A stretch of 64,000 nt of DNA from CBDIHH01 sp965279095 (GTDB lineage Bacteria; Pseudomonadota; Alphaproteobacteria; Caulobacterales; Caulobacteraceae). Position 1 is the first letter of the stretch, and each line of letters opens with the position of its first letter. The stretch covers positions 1,054,001 through 1,118,000 of the forward strand of contig CBDIHH010000007.1 in the NCBI GenBank assembly GCA_965279095.1, written 5' to 3'. A model generated the notes under the pieces. It ran no database searches. It saw only the letters and a list, made by a program, of their open reading frames with translations, and had not been told where the DNA came from. Below are positions 10,910 through 19,406 of this stretch, one piece after another. Both the position numbers and the translations under genes were made by a program.

Positions 10910-13189
10910 CTAGCGCGGCAGTTCGATCCGCTCGCGCACCACCCACAGGGTCCTGAGACGCTGGGGGTCGCGCAGGGGATTGACCCAGTTTTGAATGATC
11001 AGGCGGCTCACGTCCGCCGGATCGTTGACGTGCAGCCAGATCTCCACCGGCACCTGGGACACGGGCACTTCGGTGCGGGTGTGGAACTGGTCGCGGCGCC
11101 CGTCGAGGATGCCGATGCCGAAGCTCTGCTCCACCGGCCCGAATTCGGCGATCACCCACTGCTTGCCCGAATACAGCAGGCCGCGGTCCAGCTCGACCTC
11201 CGCCCCGTACGCCCAGGGCGCGTCCGGCGGCAGGATGCTCAGTTCAAAGGCCTCGAGGGTCGGCTCCAGGCGGCACTCCCCGTGCACGTCGATGGTCACC
11301 GGGCTCATGGGGATGGCGCGCAGGTCGAGGTCGTCGCGGTCGTGGATCGAGGAGGTCAGCACCCCTTCCTCCAGCACCAGCAGGCTCAGCTTGGCCATGC
11401 GCTCGCGGCTTTGGGCGGTGAGCACTCGGTGAAGCTGCCATCCCAGGCGCTCCCAGTTGCTCAGGGACGGCTTGCCGAAGTTGCGTTCCAGCCGGTCGAA
11501 CAGGGTCTGCTGGCGCAGGAAGGTCTGAAACAGGTCCTCCTGCCGCGTGGGGGTCTCCAGATAGTTGGAGGCGCCTTCGGATCCGACCACGTGGCAGGCG
11601 CTGGCGCGGTAGGAGAAGGCCGGCTCGCCATGGGCGGCCAGGGTGGAGATCAGCAGGGTGTCTTCCGCCGTGTGCATGGTCCAGCCGGTAAGGTCGAGAT
11701 GCTGCAGCAGGGCGGTGGAGGCCAGGAAGCCGTTGGGCGCGAAGGCCCCCATGATGGCCCAGGCGTCCCCCTGGGCCGGGGCCAGGGTGAAGATGCGGCG
11801 GCGCTCCTTGTCCCCGGGCGCGTCGCCGGGGGTCATCTCCTCCACGTCGAGGAAGCCGCTGTAGGCGAACACCCGGCCGGGAGTGCAGGTGGCCGCCTGC
11901 TTCAGCAGGGCGGCGAAATGGTCGGGCAGCAGGAAGTCGTCGTCGTCGAGCAGGGCGAACAGCTCGGCGTCCACCTCGGCCACCCCCCCGCTCATGGTGG
12001 TCGCCCGGTCGCCGCCGGTGATGTCGACCACCTTGAACCCCTCGATGCGGGTCCAGGCGGCCTCGGTGATCGCCGACAGGTCCATCGGCCGGTAGCGGAT
12101 GAACACCACCCGGAAGCGACCGGCGGTCTGGGTCTCCAGCGATCGGATGGCGCGCAGGATGACCTCGACCGGGCGGCCCCCGACACGGACCACCACGTCG
12201 ATCAGGGGCGAGTCCGCCGGCGGTTGCGGCTTGCCCCCGCGCTGCTTCCACTCCTCGAAATACTGCACGGCGTTGGCCACCATGACCTCGGCGGCGAACT
12301 GCGCCTCGAAGATGGCGCGCGCGGCGCGGGCCTTGGCCGCGGCGGCGGCGGGGTCGGCGACGATGGCGGCCATGGCGGCGTCGATAGCGTCGAAGATCTC
12401 GTAGACGGTGCCGTTGGGGTCGAAATAGTAGACGTTGTCGCCGAAGTTCCTGCGCACCCACGGGATGTCCGGGCAGATCGCCACCGCCCCCACCGAGGTG
12501 ATCTCGAAAATCCGGTTGGAGATGACGTCGTCCAGGGCGTGACCCCGCGACAGCACCGCCAGGCCGACCCCGTGGGCGGCGTATTCGCGCTGCACCGAAT
12601 TGCCGTCGAAGGCGGTCTGGCCGAAGTATTTCTCGCCCTGCAGATACTCCCAGCTCTCCTTGGGGCCGTAGATCCGCATGTAGTCGCGGCCCACCAGGGC
12701 GCGGAACAGGGGCCGGGAGCGGGGGTCCCAGTTGGTGCCGAAGTAGCAGAGGCTGAGGGCGCCGCGGGCGGCGATGCCCTCGACGTCGCTGACGATCTGC
12801 TGCCGCTGGGGGGTGTTGTAGTAGCGGCCCACGTGCTGCGGCTTGCCGGCGCCCGCGCAGAAGGCGTTGAGGAACTCACGCAGGGTGTCGGCGATGGTCA
12901 GGTAGCCGTCGTAGGTCAGCAGGTTCTGGTAATAGTCCGCCTTCTCCCAGAACCGGGTGCGCGGCTCGTGAATGGCGCCGAAGGTGGGGATGTGGGTGGT
13001 CTTGGCCTGGGTCGAGGCCACGGCGATGACGAAGTCGAGATCGGCGGCGAGGATCTCGTCCGAGGTGGTCACATGGACGAAGGTGTGGCCCACCCGCGCC
13101 GCCGCCTCCTGCAGCGACACGAAGGCCTGGTTCTCCGCCTTGTCCCGCCAGGGATTGAGAAAGCCGATACGGTATCCGGTCTGAGTCAT
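10910..13189 (-). CDS. Large glycosyltransferase: CgeB-like GT + GT2 + C-terminal WAYGA domain
   Basis: A 759-residue cytoplasmic protein with three parts. Residues 1-325 look like a CgeB/group-1-type glycosyltransferase (GFLNPWRDKAENQAF near the start, then SNRIFEITSVGAVAICPDI near 240-258). Residues about 328-560 are a GT-A/GT2 domain with IRSLETQTAGRFRVVFIR and the acidic motif LFALLDDDDFLLPDHF near 412-416. The last 100 residues (from W659 in PWAYGAEVELD) are beta-rich and resemble domains in two other proteins of this locus. ATG at 13189 chosen because it starts the first fold. Probably adds two sugars, or one sugar with a scaffold domain. Transcribed opposite to the rest of the locus. 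Confidence 0.75.
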   Translation of the reverse strand: MTQTGYRIGFLNPWRDKAENQAFVSLQEAAARVGHTFVHVTTSDEILAADLDFVIAVASTQAKTTHIPTFGAIHEPRTRFWEKADYYQNLLTYDGYLTIADTLREFLNAFCAGAGKPQHVGRYYNTPQRQQIVSDVEGIAARGALSLCYFGTNWDPRSRPLFRALVGRDYMRIYGPKESWEYLQGEKYFGQTAFDGNSVQREYAAHGVGLAVLSRGHALDDVISNRIFEITSVGAVAICPDIPWVRRNFGDNVYYFDPNGTVYEIFDAIDAAMAAIVADPAAAAAKARAARAIFEAQFAAEVMVANAVQYFEEWKQRGGKPQPPADSPLIDVVVRVGGRPVEVILRAIRSLETQTAGRFRVVFIRYRPMDLSAITEAAWTRIEGFKVVDITGGDRATTMSGGVAEVDAELFALLDDDDFLLPDHFAALLKQAATCTPGRVFAYSGFLDVEEMTPGDAPGDKERRRIFTLAPAQGDAWAIMGAFAPNGFLASTALLQHLDLTGWTMHTAEDTLLISTLAAHGEPAFSYRASACHVVGSEGASNYLETPTRQEDLFQTFLRQQTLFDRLERNFGKPSLSNWERLGWQLHRVLTAQSRERMAKLSLLVLEEGVLTSSIHDRDDLDLRAIPMSPVTIDVHGECRLEPTLEAFELSILPPDAPWAYGAEVELDRGLLYSGKQWVIAEFGPVEQSFGIGILDGRRDQFHTRTEVPVSQVPVEIWLHVNDPADVSRLIIQNWVNPLRDPQRLRTLWVVRERIELPR

Positions 13190-13265
13190 CGGGCGCCTGG
13201 CAAAGGGGAAGGCGCGCCGCGGTCGCGAAGTCCGGGGCGCCGGACCCGATACCGCGCTCGGCGTC

Positions 13266-13316
13266 CAATTCCAAGCATGGGGCAATTCCAAGCACGGGCC
13301 AATTCCAACCACCGGC
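13266..13316. repeat. Three tandem 17-bp repeats between divergent genes
   Basis: The core CAATTCCAA recurs at exactly 17-bp spacing (AATTCC at 13267, 13284 and 13301), with units reading roughly CAATTCCAAGCATGGGG. They lie between the start of the glycosyltransferase at 13189 (minus) and the methyltransferase at 13379 (plus). Regular spacing and location suggest an operator or a slippage-prone spacer; no regulator is assigned. Confidence 0.75.
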
Positions 13317-13378
13317 CGGGCCGTCTATAAGCGGCGCGCCGCGCAGGCCCGCCCCGCCAGCGCCCGATCGAGGACCCG

Positions 13379-14389
13379 ATGGCGCAGACCAGCAAGGAAG
13401 CCCCCCGGGGGCTGTTCGGCCTCGGCGGGCGCAAGGCCCCCGGCCCCGCCGACGTCCCCTCCGCCCGCGGGCCGGGAGCGGTGGTCGCCGATCCGTCCGA
13501 CGCCCTGGCCCAGCGGGTGATGCGCCTGAACCAGAAGGCCCTGGCCGGCGCGGCCGGCCGCCCCGCCCTGGTCCCGGCCGCGCCGGACCTGTGCGTCGCC
13601 GGCGTCGCCAATCGCGCGCCCCATTACGCCGACGCCTTCAGCCCCTGGTTCGCCTATTGGTCGCAACGTCTGCACTGCAGCGTGCGGCCGCACCGCAAGC
13701 TGTGGGAGTTCGTGGCCATCCTGCAGGCCCTTTATGAGGCCGGGGCCCTGGCCTCCGGCGCCCGCGCCCTGGGTCTGGGCTGCGCCGACGAGCCCCTGCC
13801 CAGCTACCTCGCCTCCCTGGGCATGGATGTGGTCGCCACCGACCTGCCCGGTTCGGCGGAGCTGGAGCGGATGCTGCACCCCGACATCATCGACCAGGCC
13901 GCCTTCGACCGGCACGTGGAGGTCTCCAACCTCGACGCCCGGCGCCTCGACGACGCCACCCTGCGCGGCTTCGACATCTGCTGGTCGGCCAACCTCGTGA
14001 ACCTGATGCAGAGCGAGATCGACGCCGCCGATGTGATCATCCACGCCATGGACACCCTGAGGCCCGGCGGCCTGGCCGTGCACACCGCCGACTTCGCCTT
14101 CGCCGACGACAGGCCCATGCCCCACGCCGGGGCCCTGACCCTGCCGCGCCCGTTCTTCGAGCGGCTGGCCGACGGCCTCAACGGGCGCGGCCACCAGGTC
14201 CAGGCCCTCAGCTTCGACCTGGGCGACCACCCCCTGGACGCCTATGTCGACCTGCCGCCGTTCACGGTGGACGGATCTGAGGCCTATGCCGGCCAATGGG
14301 CCGAGGGCATGGGCGCGCCGCACCTCAAGGTGCTCAACGGCGACGTCCTGACCACCAGCTTCCTGCTCGTGGTGCGGGCGCGCGCCTGA
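13379..14389 (+). CDS. Putative SAM-dependent methyltransferase
   Basis: A 336-residue protein with a class I methyltransferase-like core: LWEFVAILQALYEAGAL, then GARALGLGCADEPLPSYLAS (about residues 126-145; a degenerate GxGxG SAM loop), VVATDLP with the acidic end of strand 2, and LRPGGLAVHTADFAF after motif IV. The first 60 residues are low-complexity and basic. The canonical glycine-rich loop is modified (GLGCADEP), so activity is not certain. Divergent from the large glycosyltransferase and 88 bases upstream of the epimerase that begins the main operon. Confidence 0.68.
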   Translation: MAQTSKEAPRGLFGLGGRKAPGPADVPSARGPGAVVADPSDALAQRVMRLNQKALAGAAGRPALVPAAPDLCVAGVANRAPHYADAFSPWFAYWSQRLHCSVRPHRKLWEFVAILQALYEAGALASGARALGLGCADEPLPSYLASLGMDVVATDLPGSAELERMLHPDIIDQAAFDRHVEVSNLDARRLDDATLRGFDICWSANLVNLMQSEIDAADVIIHAMDTLRPGGLAVHTADFAFADDRPMPHAGALTLPRPFFERLADGLNGRGHQVQALSFDLGDHPLDAYVDLPPFTVDGSEAYAGQWAEGMGAPHLKVLNGDVLTTSFLLVVRARA

Positions 14390-14477
14390 TCTTCCGCCGC
14401 CTGCGGTCCGCCGCCGCTTTGCCAAAGCCCGGCGCGGCCGTTATGAAGACGGCCAAATCGGGGATGTGGCGTAGCTC

Positions 14478-15452
14478 ATGGATGTTCGCGGCAAGCGGCT
14501 GGTCGTCATCGGCGGGGCCGGACTGATCGGCTCGCATACGGTCGACCTTCTGACGCGTGAAGACGTCAAGGAGATCGTCGTCTACGACAACTTCGTCCGC
14601 GGCGTGCCGGCCAACCTCGCCCAAGCCCTCAAGGACCCCCGGGTCAGCGTGTTCGAGGCCGGCGGCGACATCCGCCAGACCGACGTCCTGGCCGCCGCCC
14701 TGAAAGGCGCGGACGGCGCCTTCCTGTTCGCCGCCCTGTGGCTTCTGCAGTGCCACGACTTCCCGCGTTCGGCCTTCGAGACCAATGTCGCCGGAACCTT
14801 CAATGTCATGGAGGCCTGCGTCGCCCAGGGGGTCGGGCGGCTGATCTATTCCTCGTCCGCCTCGGTCTATGGCGATGCCGTGGAGGAGCCGATGACCGAG
14901 GACCATCCCTTCCACAACAAGAACTTCTACGGCGCCACCAAGATCGCCTGCGAGGCCATGCTGCGCGCCTATCACCACCGCTACGGGCTCAACTACGCCG
15001 GCCTGCGCTACATGAACGTCTATGGCCCCCGCCAGGACTACCGGGGCGCCTATATCGCCGTGATCATGAAGATGCTCGACGCCATCGACCGCGGCGAGGG
15101 TCCCACCATCCTCGGCGACGGCTCCGAGGCCTTCGACTTCGTCGCCGTCGAGGACTGCGCCCGCGCCAACCTGTGCGCTATGCGCGCCGACGTGGTCGAC
15201 GAGTTCTACAACGTCGGCACCGGCGTGCGCACCTCGCTCAAGGAGCTGGCCGAACGGATCGTACGCCTCACCGGCAGCAACCAGGAAATCCGCTACGCCC
15301 CGCGCAGCCAGGCCACCCTGGTGCGCAACCGGATCGGCTCGCCGGTCAAGGCCCGCCGGCAGATCGGCTTCGACGCCGAGATCGACCTGGACGACGGCCT
15401 GCGCCGGCTGATCGCCTGGCGCGCGGCCGACAAGGCCGCCGTTCAGCGATGA
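14478..15452 (+). CDS. NAD-dependent nucleotide-sugar epimerase/dehydratase
   Basis: Extended SDR of 324 residues. Motifs: GGAGLIGSHTVDLL (residues 12-25), FAALWLLQCHDFPRSAFETN (the NAG-equivalent region), YSSSASVYGD with serine of the triad, YGATK as the catalytic Tyr-x3-Lys, RYMNVYGPRQDYRGAY, and FDFVAVEDCARAN. The set resembles UDP-GlcNAc 4-epimerase/dehydratase-type enzymes in O-antigen loci; the precise product cannot be read off. It is the first gene of the closely spaced run that continues to 26474, so it likely makes the nucleotide sugar used by the transferases that follow. Confidence 0.78.
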   Translation: MDVRGKRLVVIGGAGLIGSHTVDLLTREDVKEIVVYDNFVRGVPANLAQALKDPRVSVFEAGGDIRQTDVLAAALKGADGAFLFAALWLLQCHDFPRSAFETNVAGTFNVMEACVAQGVGRLIYSSSASVYGDAVEEPMTEDHPFHNKNFYGATKIACEAMLRAYHHRYGLNYAGLRYMNVYGPRQDYRGAYIAVIMKMLDAIDRGEGPTILGDGSEAFDFVAVEDCARANLCAMRADVVDEFYNVGTGVRTSLKELAERIVRLTGSNQEIRYAPRSQATLVRNRIGSPVKARRQIGFDAEIDLDDGLRRLIAWRAADKAAVQR

Positions 15453-15486
15453 GCACTGACTACGCGCCGGCGGGGCGTCCTGCACC

Positions 15487-17754
15487 ATGAAGACGCTCGC
15501 CGCGGGCCTGATGTCCCTGTTCGGCGGCAAAGGCCCGGCGCGCCGCGCCCGTGTCAGCCCCGAGGGGGCAATCGAGACAGTCCTTTTCCGCGAGGGATGG
15601 ACGCCCCTGGCGGCGCGCCACGGCGCCACCCTTCGCGTGCTCCTGGTCTCGGACCGCGCGCCCTTGGCGCCGTTCCTGTCGGGCGCGAGTCGACCTGCCC
15701 TCCTGAAGGCTTTCCAGCGAGGAGAGCTGACCCGCCTCCAGGTCCGTAAGCTTCGTCCTGCCGGAGGCGGCCGGGCGATCGATGCCCCCGCGCTGCTGTC
15801 CTGGCTGGCGGCGCATCCTGCCAAGGCGGAGGAGCTGATCTACCGCTTCCCCCAGCCCGCAGACCGCGAAGCCCCGCCCGCTGGCGACCTGTCGGCGCGA
15901 CTGAGCCTTCACGGCGACCCCTGGTTCGCGACCTTCTCCCGGGCGTCGAACCGCCCGGCGGCTGACGGCCGCAGGAGGCCGGAGGCCTCGCAGCCCTGCG
16001 ACGCCCTCGCTGACGACGCAGAAGCCGTGGCCGCGCCGGGCTTGGGTGCGGCCGAGATTCGACTGTTCAAGGCCATCGCCCGGCGGCTCGCCAAGCCCGG
16101 CTGGACGCCGCTTTTCGTCCGCCGCGGCGACGCCCTGATCCTCCTGCTCGCCCATCGGGACGCCCCGCAGGTCCGCCTGCTCAGCGGCGGCGACCCTAGT
16201 GACCTGCTGCGGCAGGCCGCCCGCGGTGCGCTTCGCACCCTGCTGGTGTTGCGGCTCCACCCTGACGGTCGCCTTGATGCGCCGGTCGATCGCTCCAAGG
16301 GGCTGTCGCTGGCCCGCCGCCATCCGGGCGCGGTCGACGAACTGGCCGTGGAGCTGGGGCCGCGCCAGATCCCCGACCTAGACCGCGAAGGGCCGTTCAA
16401 CGCCGTCTATTTCGACTATCTGGAGTCCATCGCGCGGTGGCCGGCGCTGATCGACTTCTTTCACGCCGGTTACGCCGAGGTCCGTCACCAGATGTCGCCC
16501 CAGGTCCCGGCGTTCAAGCCGCCGTTCAAGGAGCCCGCGACCCTGCCGGCCTATGCGCGGGCCCGGCCCGGGCGGCGGTCGGTGGTCTTCCTGCACAACG
16601 CCTACTACCACTTCAACATTCTCGCAGAGGCCCTCCGCCGGCGCGGGTGGGAGGCGTTGACGGTGTCGCTGGAGTCGCCCGCCAGCCCCCAGCGGCAGTT
16701 CATGCAGGGCGAGGACCTCAACCTGTTCGACCCGGACCCGGCGGTGATGGACGACAGGGTCCGGGCCTTCTTCCGCACCGCTGGCGAGCGCTTTGGCGTC
16801 CTGCATTTCACCGGCCAGGGCATGGCCACCTTCTTCCAGGCGAACATCGAGGCTTCGGCGGAGCCGGTGGCCATCCCCTGGGACATGATGGAGTTGCGTC
16901 GGCAGGGCGTACTGATCGGATTCACGCCTAGCGGCTGCCTGGACGGACCGCGGCAGTCGTCGATCCGCGCGCTGTCCGGCGGGGTCTGCGGCCGCTGCGT
17001 GTGGGAACTGCGCCCGGACGTGTGCAGCGACGCCAAGAACGGCGCCTGGGCGCGCAAGCTGGAGTCGATCTGCGACTGGGTCAGCGTCGACGGCGACTGG
17101 GCGGCCGACGAGCGCACCGGCGATCGGGCCGTGCGCGCGCCCGTGATCACCGCCCTCGACTCGCAGCTCTGGCGGCCTGACATCGAGCCGCCCGAGGACC
17201 TGCGCGTGTCGCGGGCGCCGGGCGAGATTCTCATCTACCATGCGGTCGGCAACTACGAGACCCGCCGGGCGAATGGGCGCGACATCAAGGGCACCGGGGC
17301 GGTCATGGCCGCCATCGACCGCCTCAAGGTCGAGGGCTTTCCCGTGCGCCTGATCTTCGCCACCGACATCCCCAGCGACCGGGTTCGCTTCCTCCAGGTC
17401 CAGGCCGACATCGTCGTGGATCAGCTCAACTACGGCCGGCACGGCGCCAACGCCCGGGAGGCCTTCATGCTCGGCAAGCCGGTGGTCACCCGGCGGGAGC
17501 CTCGCCAGGGGGCACCGTTGTCGCCCTTGCGCTACATGGAGGAATCCCCCGCCGTCGACGCGGACGAGGCCAGCGTCTACGACGTCCTGCGCCGGCTCAT
17601 CCAGCAGCCGGAGCGCTGGGCGGCCCTGGGCGCGGCCGGGCGCGCCTTCGCGTTGAAATGGCACGACGCGGACGCCTGCGCCGAGCGCTTTGAGCGGATC
17701 ATCGACCGGGTGGCCCAGGGGCTGCCCGCCGAAGCCGAGGAGATTTTCGCCTGA
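15487..17754 (+). CDS. Glycosyltransferase with duplicated N-terminal unit
   Basis: A 755-residue protein. Residues 30-120 and 192-290 are two copies of the same unit: GWTPLAARHGATLRVLLV (37-54) aligns with GWTPLFVRRGDALILLLA (205-222), and HPAKAEEL (110) with HPGAVDEL (279). The C-terminal 430 residues are a GT-B-like glycosyltransferase: FLHNAYYHFNILAEALRRRG, then EILIYHAVGNYETRRANG and the donor-site region NYGRHGANAREAFMLGKPVV. A Cys cluster (GGVCGRCVWELRPDVC, about 499-514) may bind metal. The repeated unit is not one I recognise. ATG at 15487 is 34 bases after the epimerase. Confidence 0.7.
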   Translation: MKTLAAGLMSLFGGKGPARRARVSPEGAIETVLFREGWTPLAARHGATLRVLLVSDRAPLAPFLSGASRPALLKAFQRGELTRLQVRKLRPAGGGRAIDAPALLSWLAAHPAKAEELIYRFPQPADREAPPAGDLSARLSLHGDPWFATFSRASNRPAADGRRRPEASQPCDALADDAEAVAAPGLGAAEIRLFKAIARRLAKPGWTPLFVRRGDALILLLAHRDAPQVRLLSGGDPSDLLRQAARGALRTLLVLRLHPDGRLDAPVDRSKGLSLARRHPGAVDELAVELGPRQIPDLDREGPFNAVYFDYLESIARWPALIDFFHAGYAEVRHQMSPQVPAFKPPFKEPATLPAYARARPGRRSVVFLHNAYYHFNILAEALRRRGWEALTVSLESPASPQRQFMQGEDLNLFDPDPAVMDDRVRAFFRTAGERFGVLHFTGQGMATFFQANIEASAEPVAIPWDMMELRRQGVLIGFTPSGCLDGPRQSSIRALSGGVCGRCVWELRPDVCSDAKNGAWARKLESICDWVSVDGDWAADERTGDRAVRAPVITALDSQLWRPDIEPPEDLRVSRAPGEILIYHAVGNYETRRANGRDIKGTGAVMAAIDRLKVEGFPVRLIFATDIPSDRVRFLQVQADIVVDQLNYGRHGANAREAFMLGKPVVTRREPRQGAPLSPLRYMEESPAVDADEASVYDVLRRLIQQPERWAALGAAGRAFALKWHDADACAERFERIIDRVAQGLPAEAEEIFA

Positions 17755-18521
17755 TGTCGCCGCGCAAGGCTATGATCCCCGAACTGCTGCTGCAAAGCGG
17801 CCTGTCGCAGCAGATCTTCCAGCTCGGCCGTTTCGCCGAATGGTCGGGCGCCGGGGAGTCCGCTCTGCACCGGCTGGACGAGCTGCTCGCCGATCCCTTC
17901 CTGTTGCCGACCATGGAGGCGGCGGTCGCCGATGTGGACGGCTGGGCGACGCGGACCTTCGAAAGCGTCTTCGACTTCCGCCTGTTCCGCATTCTGCTGT
18001 TCGCCGCCCTGCGCGAGGCCCAGCCCGCCCTGGTGGTGGAGACCGGCGTCCTGCACGGCATGACGACCCTGTTCCTGCTGCGGGCCCTGGAGCTGAACGG
18101 ACGCGGACGGCTGATTTCCATCGACCTGCCGTCCTACGCCAACACCGGACCCTCCAACCGCGACGGCTATGTCTCCACCCTGCCTGCGGGCAAGCAGCCG
18201 GGCTGGATGGCGCCCGCCGCCCGCTTCCCGCAGTGGGACCTTCGCCTGGGCGCCAGCCGCGAGGTCCTGGCCACCCTGTCCGACGTGGAGGGCCTGGGCC
18301 TGTTCTGCCATGACAGCGAGCACACCACCCAGACGATGGCGTTCGAGTTCAACTGGGCGTGGCCGCGCCTGGCCGACGGCGGCCTGCTGGTGTGCGACAA
18401 CATCGAGGCCTCCACCGCCTTCGCCGACTTCGCCCGGCGGGTGGGGCGCACGCCGATCTACTTCCCAGCGCCCGACCGCACCTTCATCGCGGCGCCGCGG
18501 TTCGCCATGATCCGCAAATGA
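17754..18521 (+). CDS. Class I SAM methyltransferase (Methyltransf_24 / CmcI-like)
   Basis: A 255-residue protein whose core reads ALVVETGVLHGMTTLFLLRALE (residues about 97-118, cofactor loop E-T-G-x-x-x-G), GRLISIDLPSY, SREVLATLSDVEGLGLFCHD with HDSEHTT as the acidic/histidine motif, and DGGLLVCDNIEASTAFADF. This is the pattern of CmcI/Methyltransf_24-type O-methyltransferases often found with glycan genes. The ATG shares its A with the TGA of the preceding glycosyltransferase (17752-17756), so translation is coupled. Confidence 0.75.
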   Translation: MSPRKAMIPELLLQSGLSQQIFQLGRFAEWSGAGESALHRLDELLADPFLLPTMEAAVADVDGWATRTFESVFDFRLFRILLFAALREAQPALVVETGVLHGMTTLFLLRALELNGRGRLISIDLPSYANTGPSNRDGYVSTLPAGKQPGWMAPAARFPQWDLRLGASREVLATLSDVEGLGLFCHDSEHTTQTMAFEFNWAWPRLADGGLLVCDNIEASTAFADFARRVGRTPIYFPAPDRTFIAAPRFAMIRK

Positions 18522-19363
18522 CCGTCGCCGCGCCGCTGCTGTCGGCGAAGGACATGGACGCGGTCCACTGCTTCCATGAGGACAACGGCTTCGTCAGCGT
18601 GGCGGATGTGCTGGCCCCCGCCGAGTTTCTGGCGCTGCGCGCGGCGGTGGACGCGGCCATGGCCGACGGCCGCCTGAAGGTCAGCGATACCGAGCTGGCC
18701 AGCAACAATGATGTCGTCTACCTCGACCCGGCTTTCGCCGCCCTGGCCCGCCATCCTCGGGTGGTTGCCCTGGTGCGGCGGCTGGTGGGCCATAGCGTCG
18801 AACTGCAGCACGCCAAGTTCAACGCCAAGCCGCCGGCCGCGAGCCAGGCCGGCGAAGTGGCCTGGCACCAGGACTATCCCTTCTATCCGCACACCAACTT
18901 CGACCTGGTGTCCTGCACCGTGCATTTCGACGACGAGGATGAGGACTCCGGTCCGGTGCGGTTCATCCCCGGCAGTCACCGGCGCGGCCCCCTGTCGCAC
19001 CTCGGTCCCGACGGCCGGTTCGGCTATGAGATCGGCGAGGGCGACGGGCTGGAGGCGGCGGCCGCCACCCCGGTGACCGGGCCCGCGGGCTTCGTCTCCT
19101 TCCACCACGCCCTGACCGTGCACATGTCCGAGCCCAAGCGGCGGCCGGGGCATCGGCGGCTGATGGTGCTGCAGTACCGGGCCATCGACGCCGTGCAACT
19201 GGCCGGCGTGGTGTGGCGCTGCAATGGGATGGCGGTGGAGGACGGGGATCCCGGCCCTCGCACGGCCCGGTTTCCCGACGGGTCGCGGGTGGAGTTGCGC
19301 GGCCTCGCCGGCCGGCTTTTCGACGTGTCGGGAAAGTTTGCGCCCGATCGCCCAACCGCTTAA
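18518..19363 (+). CDS. Phytanoyl-CoA dioxygenase (PhyH) family Fe(II)/2-oxoglutarate oxygenase
   Basis: A 281-residue non-haem iron oxygenase. The metal-binding facial triad is visible: WHQDYPFYPHTNFD gives H117 and D119, and FHHALTVHMSEPKRR gives the distal H202 with basic residues after it for 2-oxoglutarate. DSGPVRFIPGSHRRGPL between them is typical of PhyH. In a glycan locus it may hydroxylate a sugar, lipid or peptide; the substrate is unknown. The start ATG overlaps the preceding stop as ATGA (18518-18521). Confidence 0.87.
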   Translation: MTVAAPLLSAKDMDAVHCFHEDNGFVSVADVLAPAEFLALRAAVDAAMADGRLKVSDTELASNNDVVYLDPAFAALARHPRVVALVRRLVGHSVELQHAKFNAKPPAASQAGEVAWHQDYPFYPHTNFDLVSCTVHFDDEDEDSGPVRFIPGSHRRGPLSHLGPDGRFGYEIGEGDGLEAAAATPVTGPAGFVSFHHALTVHMSEPKRRPGHRRLMVLQYRAIDAVQLAGVVWRCNGMAVEDGDPGPRTARFPDGSRVELRGLAGRLFDVSGKFAPDRPTA

Positions 19364-19406
19364 GCGAACCCTTCCGGCGCCGCGGCGTCCTCTGGCGGAA
19401 CCCCTC

